From Candidatus Sulfotelmatobacter sp. (GTDB lineage: Bacteria; Vulcanimicrobiota; Vulcanimicrobiia; Vulcanimicrobiales; Vulcanimicrobiaceae), in contig DATJRY010000019.1 of NCBI GenBank assembly GCA_035504415.1, positions 122,218-186,217 on the forward strand: a stretch of DNA of 64,000 nucleotides. The letters run 5' to 3'. The notes under the pieces were generated by a model. The model was given only the letters and a program-made list of their open reading frames with translations. It was not told the DNA's origin and did no database searches. The position numbers and the translations under genes were made by a program. Every line of letters starts with the position of its first letter. Position 1 is the stretch's first letter. Below are positions 14,612-23,151 of this stretch, piece by piece.

Positions 14612-16648
14612 ATGGCCACTCCTCTCGTACCGAGCGACCTGCTTCGTGTCGTCTTGGTCTCCGATCCGCAGATCACCCCGGCCGGCGACGCGGTTTTCTA
14701 CCGCCGCACGACGTTCGACGCGTCGGCCGACGAGCTGCGCGGCGCGATCCATCGCGTCGACCGCGACGGGAGCGACCGCCCGTTCACGCGCGGCACGAAC
14801 GATCGCTTGCCGCGCGTCGCGCCGGACGGCTCGGCGCTGGCGTATGTCGGCGATCGCGGCGACGAGCAGCAGATCTTCGTGCTGCGGTTCGACGGCGGCG
14901 AGGCCATCCCGGTGGGCGCCACGCACGCCAAGATCGCCGCGCTGGCGTGGTCGCCCGACGCGCGCCGGCTGGCCTTCGTCGCGACGGCCGAACTGGATCC
15001 CGCGACGGCGCTCGGCTATCACGATGAGCGAACGGGCGCGCGCCACTTTCGCGCGCTGCCGTTCAAGAGTGACGCCGACGGTCTGCTGGACGGCCGGCGC
15101 AAGCATCTATTCGTCGTCGACGTCGCCGGCGGTGACGCGCGCCAGATCACGCACGGCGACTTCGACGCCGGTGCGCCGTCCTGGTCGCCCGACGGGACAC
15201 GGATCGCGTTCGCGGCGCGGATCGATCTGCCCGAGACGGTGACGGCGCTGGCCGACGTGTACGTCGTCGACGTCGAGAAGGGCACGCGCACGCAGATCAC
15301 GCGCGGCGCGGGACCGGCGGCGTTGCCGGTGTTCTCGCACGACGGGCGCGAGATCGCGTTCATCGGGCACGAGCACGGTGACAGCGGCGGCGGCCAGTAC
15401 GACTTCGAGCTGCTCGTCGTGCCGGCGGCCGGTGGCACCCTGCGCTCGCTTTCGGCAACCCTGGGACGCACGATCGGCGATCAGTTGGCCGGCGACCTGC
15501 GCACCTCGCTACCGGCGGCACCGGTCTGGAGCCCGGACGACGGTGAGATTCTCGCGCACGTATGCGACGAGGGCGCGACCTCGGTGCGTGCGTTCGCGCG
15601 CCACGGCAGCGGCGTGCGCACGCTGGCCGGCGGTGAACGGCACGTGTTCGCGTATACGCTGGCGGCCAACGGCGCGGCGGCGATCGCGTTCTCCACGCCG
15701 ACGGTCCCCAACGAGATCGCGCTGCTCGAGCCGTACGGTGCCGAACGCGTCCTGACGGCGAGCAACCCGTGGTTGGCGGAAAAGACGGTGCTCGCGCCGC
15801 GCCGGTTTCGGCCGCGGGCCGCCGACGGCGCGGTGCTCGACGGCTGGCTGCTCGTCCCCGAACGCGCGCGAGAGACGCGCGTCCCGCTGGTGCTCGAGAT
15901 TCACGGCGGCCCGCACGGCGCGTACGGCGCGACGTTCTTCCTCGAGTTCCAGGTGCTGGCGGCCCAGGGCATGGCGGTCGCGTACGGCAACCCGCGCGGC
16001 TCGCAGTCGTACGGCACGGCCTACGCCGACGCCATCCTCGGCGATTGGGGCGGCATCGACGCCGCCGACGTGCTCTCGATCCTCGATGGCGCGCTCGCGC
16101 TGGGAACGTTCGACGAGCAGCGGCTCGGCGTGGCGGGCGGCTCGTACGGCGGCTTCATGACGACCTGGCTGGTCGGCCACAGCGACCGTTTCGCCGCCGG
16201 CGTGTCGATGCGCGCCGTCAACGACTTCCTCAGCGAGATCGGCGCCTCGGACATCGGGTGGTTCCTGGAACGCGAGCTGGCGACGGCGTGGGTGGACGAC
16301 GCGGGCCGCGCGCTGTTCGAGGGTTCGCCGATCCGCGCGGCCGGCTCGATGCGCGCCCCGCTGCTGATCGAGCACAGCGAACGCGACTATCGCTGTCCGG
16401 TCGATCAGGGCGAGCAGCTGTTCACGCTGCTGCGCCGGCTGGGCCGTGGCGAGACCGAGTTCGTCCGGTTCGCGCAGACGGGACACGAGCTCTCGCGCGG
16501 CGGCAAGCCGCGCAGCCGCGTGCTGCGGTTGCGTGCGATCGTCCAGTGGTTCGTGCGGCACCTGCGTCCCGCCGGCATCGACGCCGCCCCGCGCGAAGCG
16601 GGCGCGCTGTTCCGCCCGGTACCGGGTGAACCGGCGCTGCCCGACTGA
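14612..16648 (+). CDS. S9-family prolyl oligopeptidase / acylaminoacyl peptidase
   Basis: A 678-residue cytoplasmic serine peptidase. The N-terminal two thirds form a WD40/TolB-like beta propeller (repeated WSPDG-type motifs such as PSWSPDGTRIAF), and the C-terminal third is an alpha/beta hydrolase. The catalytic triad can be placed: Ser511 in GGSYGGF, Asp592 in HSERDYRCP and His625 in QTGHELSR. Such enzymes cleave short peptides or remove acylated N-terminal residues. No signal peptide. It is divergent from the amidase/beta-lactamase-like pair, across only 25 nt. Confidence 0.9.
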   Translation: MATPLVPSDLLRVVLVSDPQITPAGDAVFYRRTTFDASADELRGAIHRVDRDGSDRPFTRGTNDRLPRVAPDGSALAYVGDRGDEQQIFVLRFDGGEAIPVGATHAKIAALAWSPDARRLAFVATAELDPATALGYHDERTGARHFRALPFKSDADGLLDGRRKHLFVVDVAGGDARQITHGDFDAGAPSWSPDGTRIAFAARIDLPETVTALADVYVVDVEKGTRTQITRGAGPAALPVFSHDGREIAFIGHEHGDSGGGQYDFELLVVPAAGGTLRSLSATLGRTIGDQLAGDLRTSLPAAPVWSPDDGEILAHVCDEGATSVRAFARHGSGVRTLAGGERHVFAYTLAANGAAAIAFSTPTVPNEIALLEPYGAERVLTASNPWLAEKTVLAPRRFRPRAADGAVLDGWLLVPERARETRVPLVLEIHGGPHGAYGATFFLEFQVLAAQGMAVAYGNPRGSQSYGTAYADAILGDWGGIDAADVLSILDGALALGTFDEQRLGVAGGSYGGFMTTWLVGHSDRFAAGVSMRAVNDFLSEIGASDIGWFLERELATAWVDDAGRALFEGSPIRAAGSMRAPLLIEHSERDYRCPVDQGEQLFTLLRRLGRGETEFVRFAQTGHELSRGGKPRSRVLRLRAIVQWFVRHLRPAGIDAAPREAGALFRPVPGEPALPD

Positions 16649-16660
16649 CGCCGCCGCGCG

Positions 16661-17698
16661 TCACGGCGCGCCGAAGACGGGGATGTGCAGGTTGGGCTCG
16701 CCGCGATAGCGCGGTGCGGCCGTCGCGCTCGCGATGTCGACGCCGGCGGTGAGCACGCGGCGCACGACGGCCGTCGCGATGGTGACGGCGAGGTGCTCGC
16801 CCAAGCACGCGTGCGCGCCGTCTCCGAAGGTGAACGAGACCGGCGCGGGGCGATCGGGGTCGAACGTGTCGGGCCGGCGGTTCGCGGCCGGATCGCGATT
16901 GGCCGCGGCCAGCATGACGATCACGGTATCGCCGGTGCGGACGCGGTAGTCGCCGAGCGTCGTGTCGGCGGCGGCGAACCGGCGCGTGCTGAGCACCGAG
17001 GGATCCCAGCGCGCGGTCTCGCGCACGACCCGCTGCGTCAGCGCGACGTCGTCCGCGGCCACGCGAGCGAGCTGCGGGCGCGCCGCGAGCGCCAGCAGCG
17101 TCGCGCCGATCAATCCGGCGGTGGCGTCGAACGCCTGGGTGAAGACGCCGACGAGGTTCGCGTGCAGGTCGTCATCGCCGGGCCACACGGCCGCGACGCG
17201 TTCGGTCAGCCGGACCGCCGCGGCCGAAGCCGCCACGATCGCATCGTCGGTCGGCGCGGGCGCGAAACCGGCGACCAGCGCGCCGACGTCGTCGGCCATC
17301 GTCTCCGCCTCGGGCAGATCGAGAAGCGCCGCCAGCGCCGTCGAGGGGACCTCGCGCGCGAGCCGATCGAGCAGCGCACCGTCGCGCGCCGGGGACGCGG
17401 CGATCAGACGTCCCGTCCGCCGTCGCGCGGCATGGTCGAGTGCCGTGCCCTCGCCGTTGCGCAGCGCCGTCATCAGGATCGCGCGCAGCGCGTCGTGGCG
17501 CGGCCCGTCGTTCTGCCGGCACAGCCGCGCGAAGAGGTCGCCGGCCGGCGTGCCGGCGATCGCGAGCGGAATTGGCTCGTCGATCGGACGCACGCGTAGC
17601 AACGGATCGGCGAGCGCTTCGCGCACGCTGGCGGCGCCGTTGGCGACCCACACGCAGGGAGACTCGCGCGGCTCCGACACCGGTATCGCATTCAACAT
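16661..17698 (-). CDS. Cytochrome P450, short and with an atypical I-helix
   Basis: The haem-binding loop FTFGDGAHACLG places the thiolate ligand at Cys298, and the K-helix ExxR is E227-T-A-R230. At 345 residues it is about 50 shorter than usual bacterial P450s, mainly at the N-terminus. The I-helix region (FTQAFDATAGLIG, about 186-198) does not show the AGxET/DT oxygen-activation motif, so chemistry may differ from simple hydroxylation. It is divergent from an ArsR-type regulator that may control it; no ferredoxin partner is nearby. Confidence 0.85.
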   Translation of the reverse strand: MLNAIPVSEPRESPCVWVANGAASVREALADPLLRVRPIDEPIPLAIAGTPAGDLFARLCRQNDGPRHDALRAILMTALRNGEGTALDHAARRRTGRLIAASPARDGALLDRLAREVPSTALAALLDLPEAETMADDVGALVAGFAPAPTDDAIVAASAAAVRLTERVAAVWPGDDDLHANLVGVFTQAFDATAGLIGATLLALAARPQLARVAADDVALTQRVVRETARWDPSVLSTRRFAAADTTLGDYRVRTGDTVIVMLAAANRDPAANRRPDTFDPDRPAPVSFTFGDGAHACLGEHLAVTIATAVVRRVLTAGVDIASATAAPRYRGEPNLHIPVFGAP

Positions 17699-17709
17699 AT
17701 CAGAATATC

Positions 17710-17738
17710 TTGATGTATCGCAGAAAGCGCGCTATACT
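17710..17738 (+). promoter_or_regulatory. Sigma-70-like promoter and candidate operator between P450 and ArsR genes
   Basis: The 47-nt divergent gap is markedly AT-rich for this genome. On the plus strand TTGATG (17710-17715) and TATACT (17733-17738) are separated by 17 nt, a good -35/-10 pair ending seven bases before the arsR-type ATG, implying a nearly leaderless message. Just upstream and partly overlapping is the imperfect inverted repeat ATATCAGAATATCTTGAT, a plausible site for the adjacent ArsR protein and positioned to affect both genes. Confidence 0.55.
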
Positions 17739-17745
17739 ATCACCG

Positions 17746-18471
17746 ATGCTGGCCTCGGTCAACCCCGGTTTGCGCTTGGTGCGCGCGCTCGACGATCCGT
17801 TGCGCTACGAACTGGTCATGCGGCTGTTCGCCGGCCCGGCGACCGTCTCGGAGCTCGTCGCCGCCAGCGGCGCGGCGCAGTCGAAGGTGTCGAATCATCT
17901 CGCGATCTTGCGCGACGCCGAGGTCGTGAGCACCGAACGCATGGGGCGTGCCGTCGTCTACGCCGTCGCCGATCCCGCGATCGCCGCGGTCGTCGAGGCG
18001 CTCGAGCATGCCTGCGGCGGCGCGCGCGCGGCGATCCGCACGGCGCCGGAGCTGGCCGTCGCGCGCAGCTGCTACGATCATCTCGCCGGCCGCTTGGGCG
18101 TGGCGGTGTACGACGCGCTGGTCGCGCGGCGCGCGCTGCACGACGTCAACGCGCCGACGCCGGCCCGCAAAGTGCGCGGCGCGTTCGGCGCGGTCGAGCT
18201 CGGCCCGGCCGCGCGCGGCGTGTTCGCGCAGCTCGACATCGACCTCGACGCGGTGATGGCGCAGCGGCGGCAGTTCGCCACCGCGTGCAGCGACTGGACC
18301 GAGTCGCGCGCGCATTTGGGCGGCGCGCTCGGCGCGGCGCTGCAAGAGCGTCTGCTGCGCGAGCGTTGGGTGCTACGGCGCGGCGGCACGCGGGCGCTGC
18401 GGATCACCGACCGCGGGCGCGCCGGGCTGCGCGAGCGGTTCGGCATCGAGGTCGACGCGCTGGGACGCTGA
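17746..18471 (+). CDS. ArsR-family winged-helix transcriptional regulator
   Basis: A 241-residue regulator. Residues about 10-85 form the ArsR winged helix, with the recognition region SELVAASGAAQSKVSNHLAI and the wing AEVVSTERMGRAVVYAV. The C-terminal 150 residues are an additional domain ending with a second HTH-like/winged segment (RWVLRRGGTRALRITDRGRAGL), seen in larger ArsR relatives. Only scattered Cys occur, so there is no obvious metal-binding CxC motif. It is divergent from the P450 across the AT-rich operator region; autoregulation and P450 control are inferred. Confidence 0.85.
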   Translation: MLASVNPGLRLVRALDDPLRYELVMRLFAGPATVSELVAASGAAQSKVSNHLAILRDAEVVSTERMGRAVVYAVADPAIAAVVEALEHACGGARAAIRTAPELAVARSCYDHLAGRLGVAVYDALVARRALHDVNAPTPARKVRGAFGAVELGPAARGVFAQLDIDLDAVMAQRRQFATACSDWTESRAHLGGALGAALQERLLRERWVLRRGGTRALRITDRGRAGLRERFGIEVDALGR

Positions 18472-18509
18472 CGACGAGGGCTCGGCAGGCGCGCCGCGTA
18501 GGAGGATGG

Positions 18510-21500
18510 ATGCGCCGTTTTCGTCTCACCGTGCTCGTCGCGTTGCTTCCCTTGCTGCTGGCCGTGCCGGCCGCGCACGCGCAGAGCGCGCGCCGGGTCG
18601 ATCCCTCGCTGTACGCGGGCATGCGCTGGCGCAACATCGGGCCGTTCCGCGGCGGCCGCACCGTGGCGGTCAGCGGTGTGGTGGGCGACGGCCGGACGGT
18701 CTACATGGGCGCGGTCGGCGGCGGGGTCTGGAAGACGACCGACGCCGGACGCAGCTGGACGCCGATCATGGACGGTCAGCTGGTCGCGTCGATCGGCGCG
18801 CTGGCCGTCGCGCCGAGCGATCCGAGCACGGTCTACGTCGGCAGCGGCGAGGCCGACATGCGCTCCGACATCATTCACGGCAACGGGATGTACCGCTCGA
18901 CCGACGCCGGCGCGACCTGGACGCGCATCGGCCTGGAGGACTCGCGCCAGATCGGGCGCATCCTGGTCGATCCGCACGATCCGCGCACGCTGCTGGTCGC
19001 CGCGCTCGGTCACGCCTACGCGGCGAACGAGATGCGCGGCGTCTACCGCTCGACCGACGGCGGCGCGACCTGGACCCGCACGCTGTTCCACGACGTCAAC
19101 ACCGGCGCCATCGATCTGGCCGCCGACGCGTCGGGCCGCGAAGTGTTCGCCTCGCTGTGGCAGACGCGGCGTCCGCCGTGGAACACCTACCCGCCTGCCA
19201 ACGGCCCGGGCACCGGCCTCTACAAGTCGACCGACGGCGGCGTGACGTGGACGCAGCTGCAGGGCGGCGGCTTTCCGTCGATCGGCTTGGGCAAGATCGG
19301 CCTGGCGGTCGCGCCGAGCGATCCGAATCGCGTGTACGCGATCGTCGACGCGCGCGACGGCGGCTTGTATCGCAGCGACGACGGCGGCGTGACCTGGCAG
19401 CTGGCCGATAAGGATCCGCGCCTCTGGGCGCGCGGCTGGTACTTCTGCCACGTCGCGGTCGATCCGAAGGACGAGAACCTCGTCTACATCTCCGACACCG
19501 GGTTCTACCGTTCGACGAACGGCGGCGCGCACTTCGACGCCATCAAAGGCTCGCCGGACGGTGACGATTTCCACGGCATCTGGATCGATCCGCAGGACGG
19601 CGACCACATCGCGTTGGCCAGCGACCAGGGCACCGCGATCAGCATCGACCGCGGCGCGCACTGGAGCTCGTGGTTCAATCAGCCGACGGGCCAGTTCTAT
19701 CACGTCGCGACCGACGACCAGTTTCCGTATCGGGTGTACGGCGCGCAGCAGGACAGCGGCGCCGCGATGATCCTCTCGCGCAGCGATCACAGCGGGATCG
19801 AGGACCGCGATTGGCGCCCGATCAACGTCGGCGGCGAGAACGGCAGCATCGCGCCCGACCCGACCGACGCCAACGTCGTGTACGGTTTCGGCGACGAGGT
19901 CGACCGCGAGGACTTGCGGACCGGACAGCTGCGGGACATCTCGCCGCTGGTGGGGCGCAGCGGCGTCTGGCGCCAAACGTGGACCGAACCGGCGGTGCTC
20001 TCGCCGGTCGATCGCGCGCTGTACGTCTCGAATCAGGTCGTCTTCCGCACCCGCGACGGCGGCGCGCACTGGGACGTGATCTCGCCGGATCTCACGCGGC
20101 CGAACCCGGCCGTTCCGGCCACGCTCGACCCGGTGACCGCGGCCGACACGCCGATCAAGGACGCGCGCCGCGGCGTCGTCTACGCGATCGCGCCCTCGCC
20201 GCTGCGCGCGCAGACGCTGTGGGCCGGCACCGACGACGGCTACCTGTGGATCACCCGCGACGCGCGCAACTGGCGCAACGTGACGCCGCCGGGTCTGACC
20301 GCGTGGAGCAAGATCGGGATGATCGAAGCGTCGCACTTCGACGAGGGAACCGCCTACGTCGCGGTCGACCGGCATCGTCTCGACGACGACCGCCCCTACG
20401 TCTACGTCACGCACGACTTCGGTCGCACCTGGCGGCTGGCGGTCAGCGGGATCCCCGACGGCAGCTTCGTCAACGCGATTCGCGAAGATCCCACGCATCG
20501 CGGGCTGCTCTACGCGGGAACGGAGACCGGCGTCTTCGTCTCGTTCGACGAGGGCGCGTCGTGGCAGTCGCTGCAGCTCAACCTGCCGACCAGCTCGGTG
20601 CGCGATCTCTCCGTGCGCCAAGGCGATCTCGTGATCGCGACGCACGGACGCGCGTTCTGGATCCTCGACGACCTCGCGCCGCTGCGCGAGCTGGCGAACG
20701 ATCCGGCCGCCGGCGCGCGTCTGTTCGCGCCGCGCGAAGCGATCCGCGTGCGGCCGGGCAACGACGAGGCCGAAGCCTCGCCGCCGGAGACACCGGTCGG
20801 GGAGAATCCGCCCTACGGCGCGCTGATCGATTACGTCGTTCCGCCCGGCGCGCACGGTCCGGTGCAACTGTCGATCGTCGATGCGAGCGGCACGGTGCTG
20901 CGCGCGTGGTCGAGCGAGGACAAGCCGCCGGTGACGAGTCCGGACGACGTGCCGTTCCCGGCGTACTGGCTCTCGCCGCCGGCCGTCCCGGCGGCGCAGC
21001 CGGGGATGCACCGCTTCGCGTGGGACTTCCACGCCGCCGCGGCCGCCGAGCGCCGCCGGCGCCGTCGCGGCGGCGACGGCCCGCTCGTCCCGCCCGGCCG
21101 CTACGCGGTGCGACTGACGATCGCCGGCAAGACCTACACGCAGCCGCTGACCGTCGTGCGCGACCCGCGCGTCCACGTCAGCGACGCCGATCTGGTCGCG
21201 CAGTACCGGCTCGCCGTCGCCGTCGACGTGCAGCTGGCGCGCGTCAACGCGGCGATCGCGGCGGCCGACGCCGCGCGCAAGCAGCGCGATGCCGACGTCG
21301 CGAAGATCGATGCCATCGCCGGCGTGCCGCCGGTCGAGGACCCGCGCAATTCGGTCGGCTCACCACCGACGACGTTCACGACGCTGCGCTGGTACGCGAA
21401 CGCGCTGGGCGCGCTCGAGGGCGCGGTCGAAAGCGCCGACACGGCCCCGACGACCGACGAGCACGCCCGGTGGGAAGAGCTCCGCGCCGCCTCGGACCAC

Positions 21501-21533
21501 GCGCTAGCGGCGTGGGAGCACCGCGACGACTAG
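18510..21533 (+). CDS. Large exported BNR/sortilin-like beta-propeller protein
   Basis: A 1007-residue secreted protein with a clear signal peptide (ending PAAHAQ). It begins with the WRNIGPFRGGRT sequence shared by a widespread family annotated as VPS10/sortilin-like or glycosyl-hydrolase BNR proteins. Repeats of the type GVWKTTDAGRSWTPI, YRSTDAGATWTRI and YKSTDGGVTWTQL occur through the first 700 residues and indicate one or two propellers. The last 250 residues include a linker rich in Arg and a helical end. Enzyme activity is unproven in most members. A strong GGAGG precedes the ATG. Confidence 0.8.
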   Translation: MRRFRLTVLVALLPLLLAVPAAHAQSARRVDPSLYAGMRWRNIGPFRGGRTVAVSGVVGDGRTVYMGAVGGGVWKTTDAGRSWTPIMDGQLVASIGALAVAPSDPSTVYVGSGEADMRSDIIHGNGMYRSTDAGATWTRIGLEDSRQIGRILVDPHDPRTLLVAALGHAYAANEMRGVYRSTDGGATWTRTLFHDVNTGAIDLAADASGREVFASLWQTRRPPWNTYPPANGPGTGLYKSTDGGVTWTQLQGGGFPSIGLGKIGLAVAPSDPNRVYAIVDARDGGLYRSDDGGVTWQLADKDPRLWARGWYFCHVAVDPKDENLVYISDTGFYRSTNGGAHFDAIKGSPDGDDFHGIWIDPQDGDHIALASDQGTAISIDRGAHWSSWFNQPTGQFYHVATDDQFPYRVYGAQQDSGAAMILSRSDHSGIEDRDWRPINVGGENGSIAPDPTDANVVYGFGDEVDREDLRTGQLRDISPLVGRSGVWRQTWTEPAVLSPVDRALYVSNQVVFRTRDGGAHWDVISPDLTRPNPAVPATLDPVTAADTPIKDARRGVVYAIAPSPLRAQTLWAGTDDGYLWITRDARNWRNVTPPGLTAWSKIGMIEASHFDEGTAYVAVDRHRLDDDRPYVYVTHDFGRTWRLAVSGIPDGSFVNAIREDPTHRGLLYAGTETGVFVSFDEGASWQSLQLNLPTSSVRDLSVRQGDLVIATHGRAFWILDDLAPLRELANDPAAGARLFAPREAIRVRPGNDEAEASPPETPVGENPPYGALIDYVVPPGAHGPVQLSIVDASGTVLRAWSSEDKPPVTSPDDVPFPAYWLSPPAVPAAQPGMHRFAWDFHAAAAAERRRRRRGGDGPLVPPGRYAVRLTIAGKTYTQPLTVVRDPRVHVSDADLVAQYRLAVAVDVQLARVNAAIAAADAARKQRDADVAKIDAIAGVPPVEDPRNSVGSPPTTFTTLRWYANALGALEGAVESADTAPTTDEHARWEELRAASDHALAAWEHRDD

Positions 21534-21541
21534 CGCGCTAG
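21530..21541. repeat. 12-bp perfect palindrome holding the stop codons of two convergent genes
   Basis: CTAGCGCGCTAG contains the TAG of the BNR protein on the plus strand and the TAG of the cupin gene on the minus strand. It could act as a minimal bidirectional terminator or be a by-product of compact packing. Confidence 0.4.
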
Positions 21542-22005
21542 GTGCGAATGAACGCCGCGATCGCCGGATCGCGGCGTAGCGCGGCGAGGTCGTCGTCCGA
21601 GGGCAGCTGGGGACGATCGCGCTCGGAGCTGACCAGGCAGAGGAAGCCCAGCGGCGCGTCGTCGGCGGCGCGGAACTGGTGCCACGTCATCGGCGGAACG
21701 CGGCAGAGGTCGAACGCCGCGACGTCGCGCACCTCGTCGCCGATCAGCGCGCTGCCGCGGCCGTTGACGATCGCGACGGCGTGGACGTGCTGGTGGCGCT
21801 CGAGCGTCGTGTGCCCACCGGGCGCGACCTCGAAGTAGCGCAGCTGGCAGCCCTGTTCGGCCTCCTCGAACAGCACCTGTCGGGTGACCTCGCGGAACGG
21901 CGCGCTGCCCTCGTCCTTGTAGATCAGCACGTCGACGTCGTCCCAGCGGAACCGATCGCCGTCGGGCCGGAAGCTACGCGTGTTGCTCGACGCCCGCAGG
22001 TCCAT
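21538..22005 (-). CDS. Cupin-domain protein linked to the RuBisCO-like gene
   Basis: A 155-residue single cupin. Motif 1 is APGGHTTLERHQHVHAVAIVNGRG, with the three His and the Glu (T-L-E-R-H) typical of metal-binding cupins, and motif 2 is near FDLCRVPPMTWHQFRA. It may isomerise or bind a sugar or acid intermediate. Its ATG lies 32 nt inside the end of the RuBisCO-like gene on the same strand, so both are almost certainly translated together and probably act in the same pathway. Confidence 0.8.
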   Translation of the reverse strand: MDLRASSNTRSFRPDGDRFRWDDVDVLIYKDEGSAPFREVTRQVLFEEAEQGCQLRYFEVAPGGHTTLERHQHVHAVAIVNGRGSALIGDEVRDVAAFDLCRVPPMTWHQFRAADDAPLGFLCLVSSERDRPQLPSDDDLAALRRDPAIAAFIRT

Positions 22006-23092
22006 GCGCCTCCACCTTCGCCACGTACTCGCGCGTGCGCTCCAAGAGCGCGTCGCGCGCGACCAAGAGGTTGCCGCCGATGAGCAGCATCGTGTCGCGG
22101 CCGTAGAACCCGATCAGCTCGTCGACCCGGTCCAGCTGCATCCCGCCGGCCGGAACGGGGAGCGTCGGGCGCAGGTGGCCCCACGGCTCGCGCGCGGCGC
22201 GCGCCAGCGCGGCGCAGTCCTCGACCGGGTACGGAAAGCGGCCGCCGTAGTTGGTGAAGATCGTCGCGTCGGCGCCGAACAGGCGGAACAGCCGGCCGAA
22301 CAGCAGCGTGGGCGCGATGCGCGTCGCGCCGCCGAACGAGGGGTGGGCCAGGTAGACGAAGTCGGGATACTCGTCGATCAGGTCGACGAAGGCCGGCAGC
22401 CCGATCACCATCGGCGAGACGAGCACGACGCGCGCGCCGATCTCACGCGCGATCCGCGCGCGCTCGCGCAGCGCGCGCGGCGAGCCGATCAGGTTGGGCG
22501 CGTAGAACGACGGGCGCCCCGTCTGCTGCACCGCCGCTTCGCAGGCCGCCTGACAGGCGCGCACGCGCTCCGCGAACGGCGAGTAGTCCTGGTTCGCGAT
22601 CCCGTGGTCGTCCTTGATGATGTCGACGCCGCCCAACGCGAAGGTGCGCACCAGGCGCGCCAGCTCGGGGATCGGCAGGCCCTGCGGCTTGATGGCGGTC
22701 GAGATCAGCGGCCGCTCCGGCGCGCCGACCAACGCGCGGATCCCGGCGATGCCGTGCCGCGGGCCGGGGAACTGCGCCAAGAACGCTGGCGGCAGCTCGA
22801 GCCCGGCGAACTGCACGTTCTCCCACAGCGAGCAGTTGCCGAAGATCATGTTGATCAGCTGGGCCGTCTCGCCGCCGGTGGTCTCGGTCGCGATGCGTAC
22901 CTGGACGCGATACCGTCCCGCGGCGACCGGCTCGATCGCGGCGACCTGCGCGACGATCTCGTCGAGCACGCGCTGGTCGCCGATCGCCGCCAGCGGGCAC
23001 TCGACGCTCTGTTCGAGCGCCAGCGCTTCGGCGCGCGCTTCGATCCGCTCCGGTTCCGAGTCGATGAGGTAGGTGGCGGTGAGCCAGGCCAT
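21974..23092 (-). CDS. RuBisCO-like protein (form IV)
   Basis: A 372-residue RuBisCO large-subunit homologue. The region STAIKPQGLP (K135) corresponds to the loop with the active-site lysines, where one lysine of KPKLG is replaced. GGVDIIKDDHGIANQ (K160-D161-D162-H163) corresponds to the carbamate/metal box KDDE, with His in place of Glu. YLAHPSFGG matches the later substrate loop. These changes rule out ordinary CO2 fixation and indicate a form IV protein; some of these act as enolases in methionine salvage or as transcarboxylases/decarboxylases in apiose-type sugar acid catabolism. Which applies is not decidable here; the cupin partner favours small-molecule catabolism. Confidence 0.85.
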   Translation of the reverse strand: MAWLTATYLIDSEPERIEARAEALALEQSVECPLAAIGDQRVLDEIVAQVAAIEPVAAGRYRVQVRIATETTGGETAQLINMIFGNCSLWENVQFAGLELPPAFLAQFPGPRHGIAGIRALVGAPERPLISTAIKPQGLPIPELARLVRTFALGGVDIIKDDHGIANQDYSPFAERVRACQAACEAAVQQTGRPSFYAPNLIGSPRALRERARIAREIGARVVLVSPMVIGLPAFVDLIDEYPDFVYLAHPSFGGATRIAPTLLFGRLFRLFGADATIFTNYGGRFPYPVEDCAALARAAREPWGHLRPTLPVPAGGMQLDRVDELIGFYGRDTMLLIGGNLLVARDALLERTREYVAKVEAHGPAGVEQHA

Positions 23093-23151
23093 CCGGTTCG
23101 GGTTCCGGCCGGCGCCCGTCCGTCCTGTCTCGGCCGGGCGCCGGGCGATGG

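Noticed and set aside
18078..21176. A minus-strand open frame of over 1000 codons opposite the BNR-repeat gene
   Set aside because: Its translation is Arg/Ala/Asp-rich without any domain, and the plus strand carries a signal peptide and repeated BNR motifs. Such long antisense frames are a normal effect of about 70% GC.
21974..23092. Carbon-fixing RuBisCO
   Set aside because: The carbamate/metal box is KDDH and a second active-site lysine is lost; no small subunit or phosphoribulokinase gene is present.
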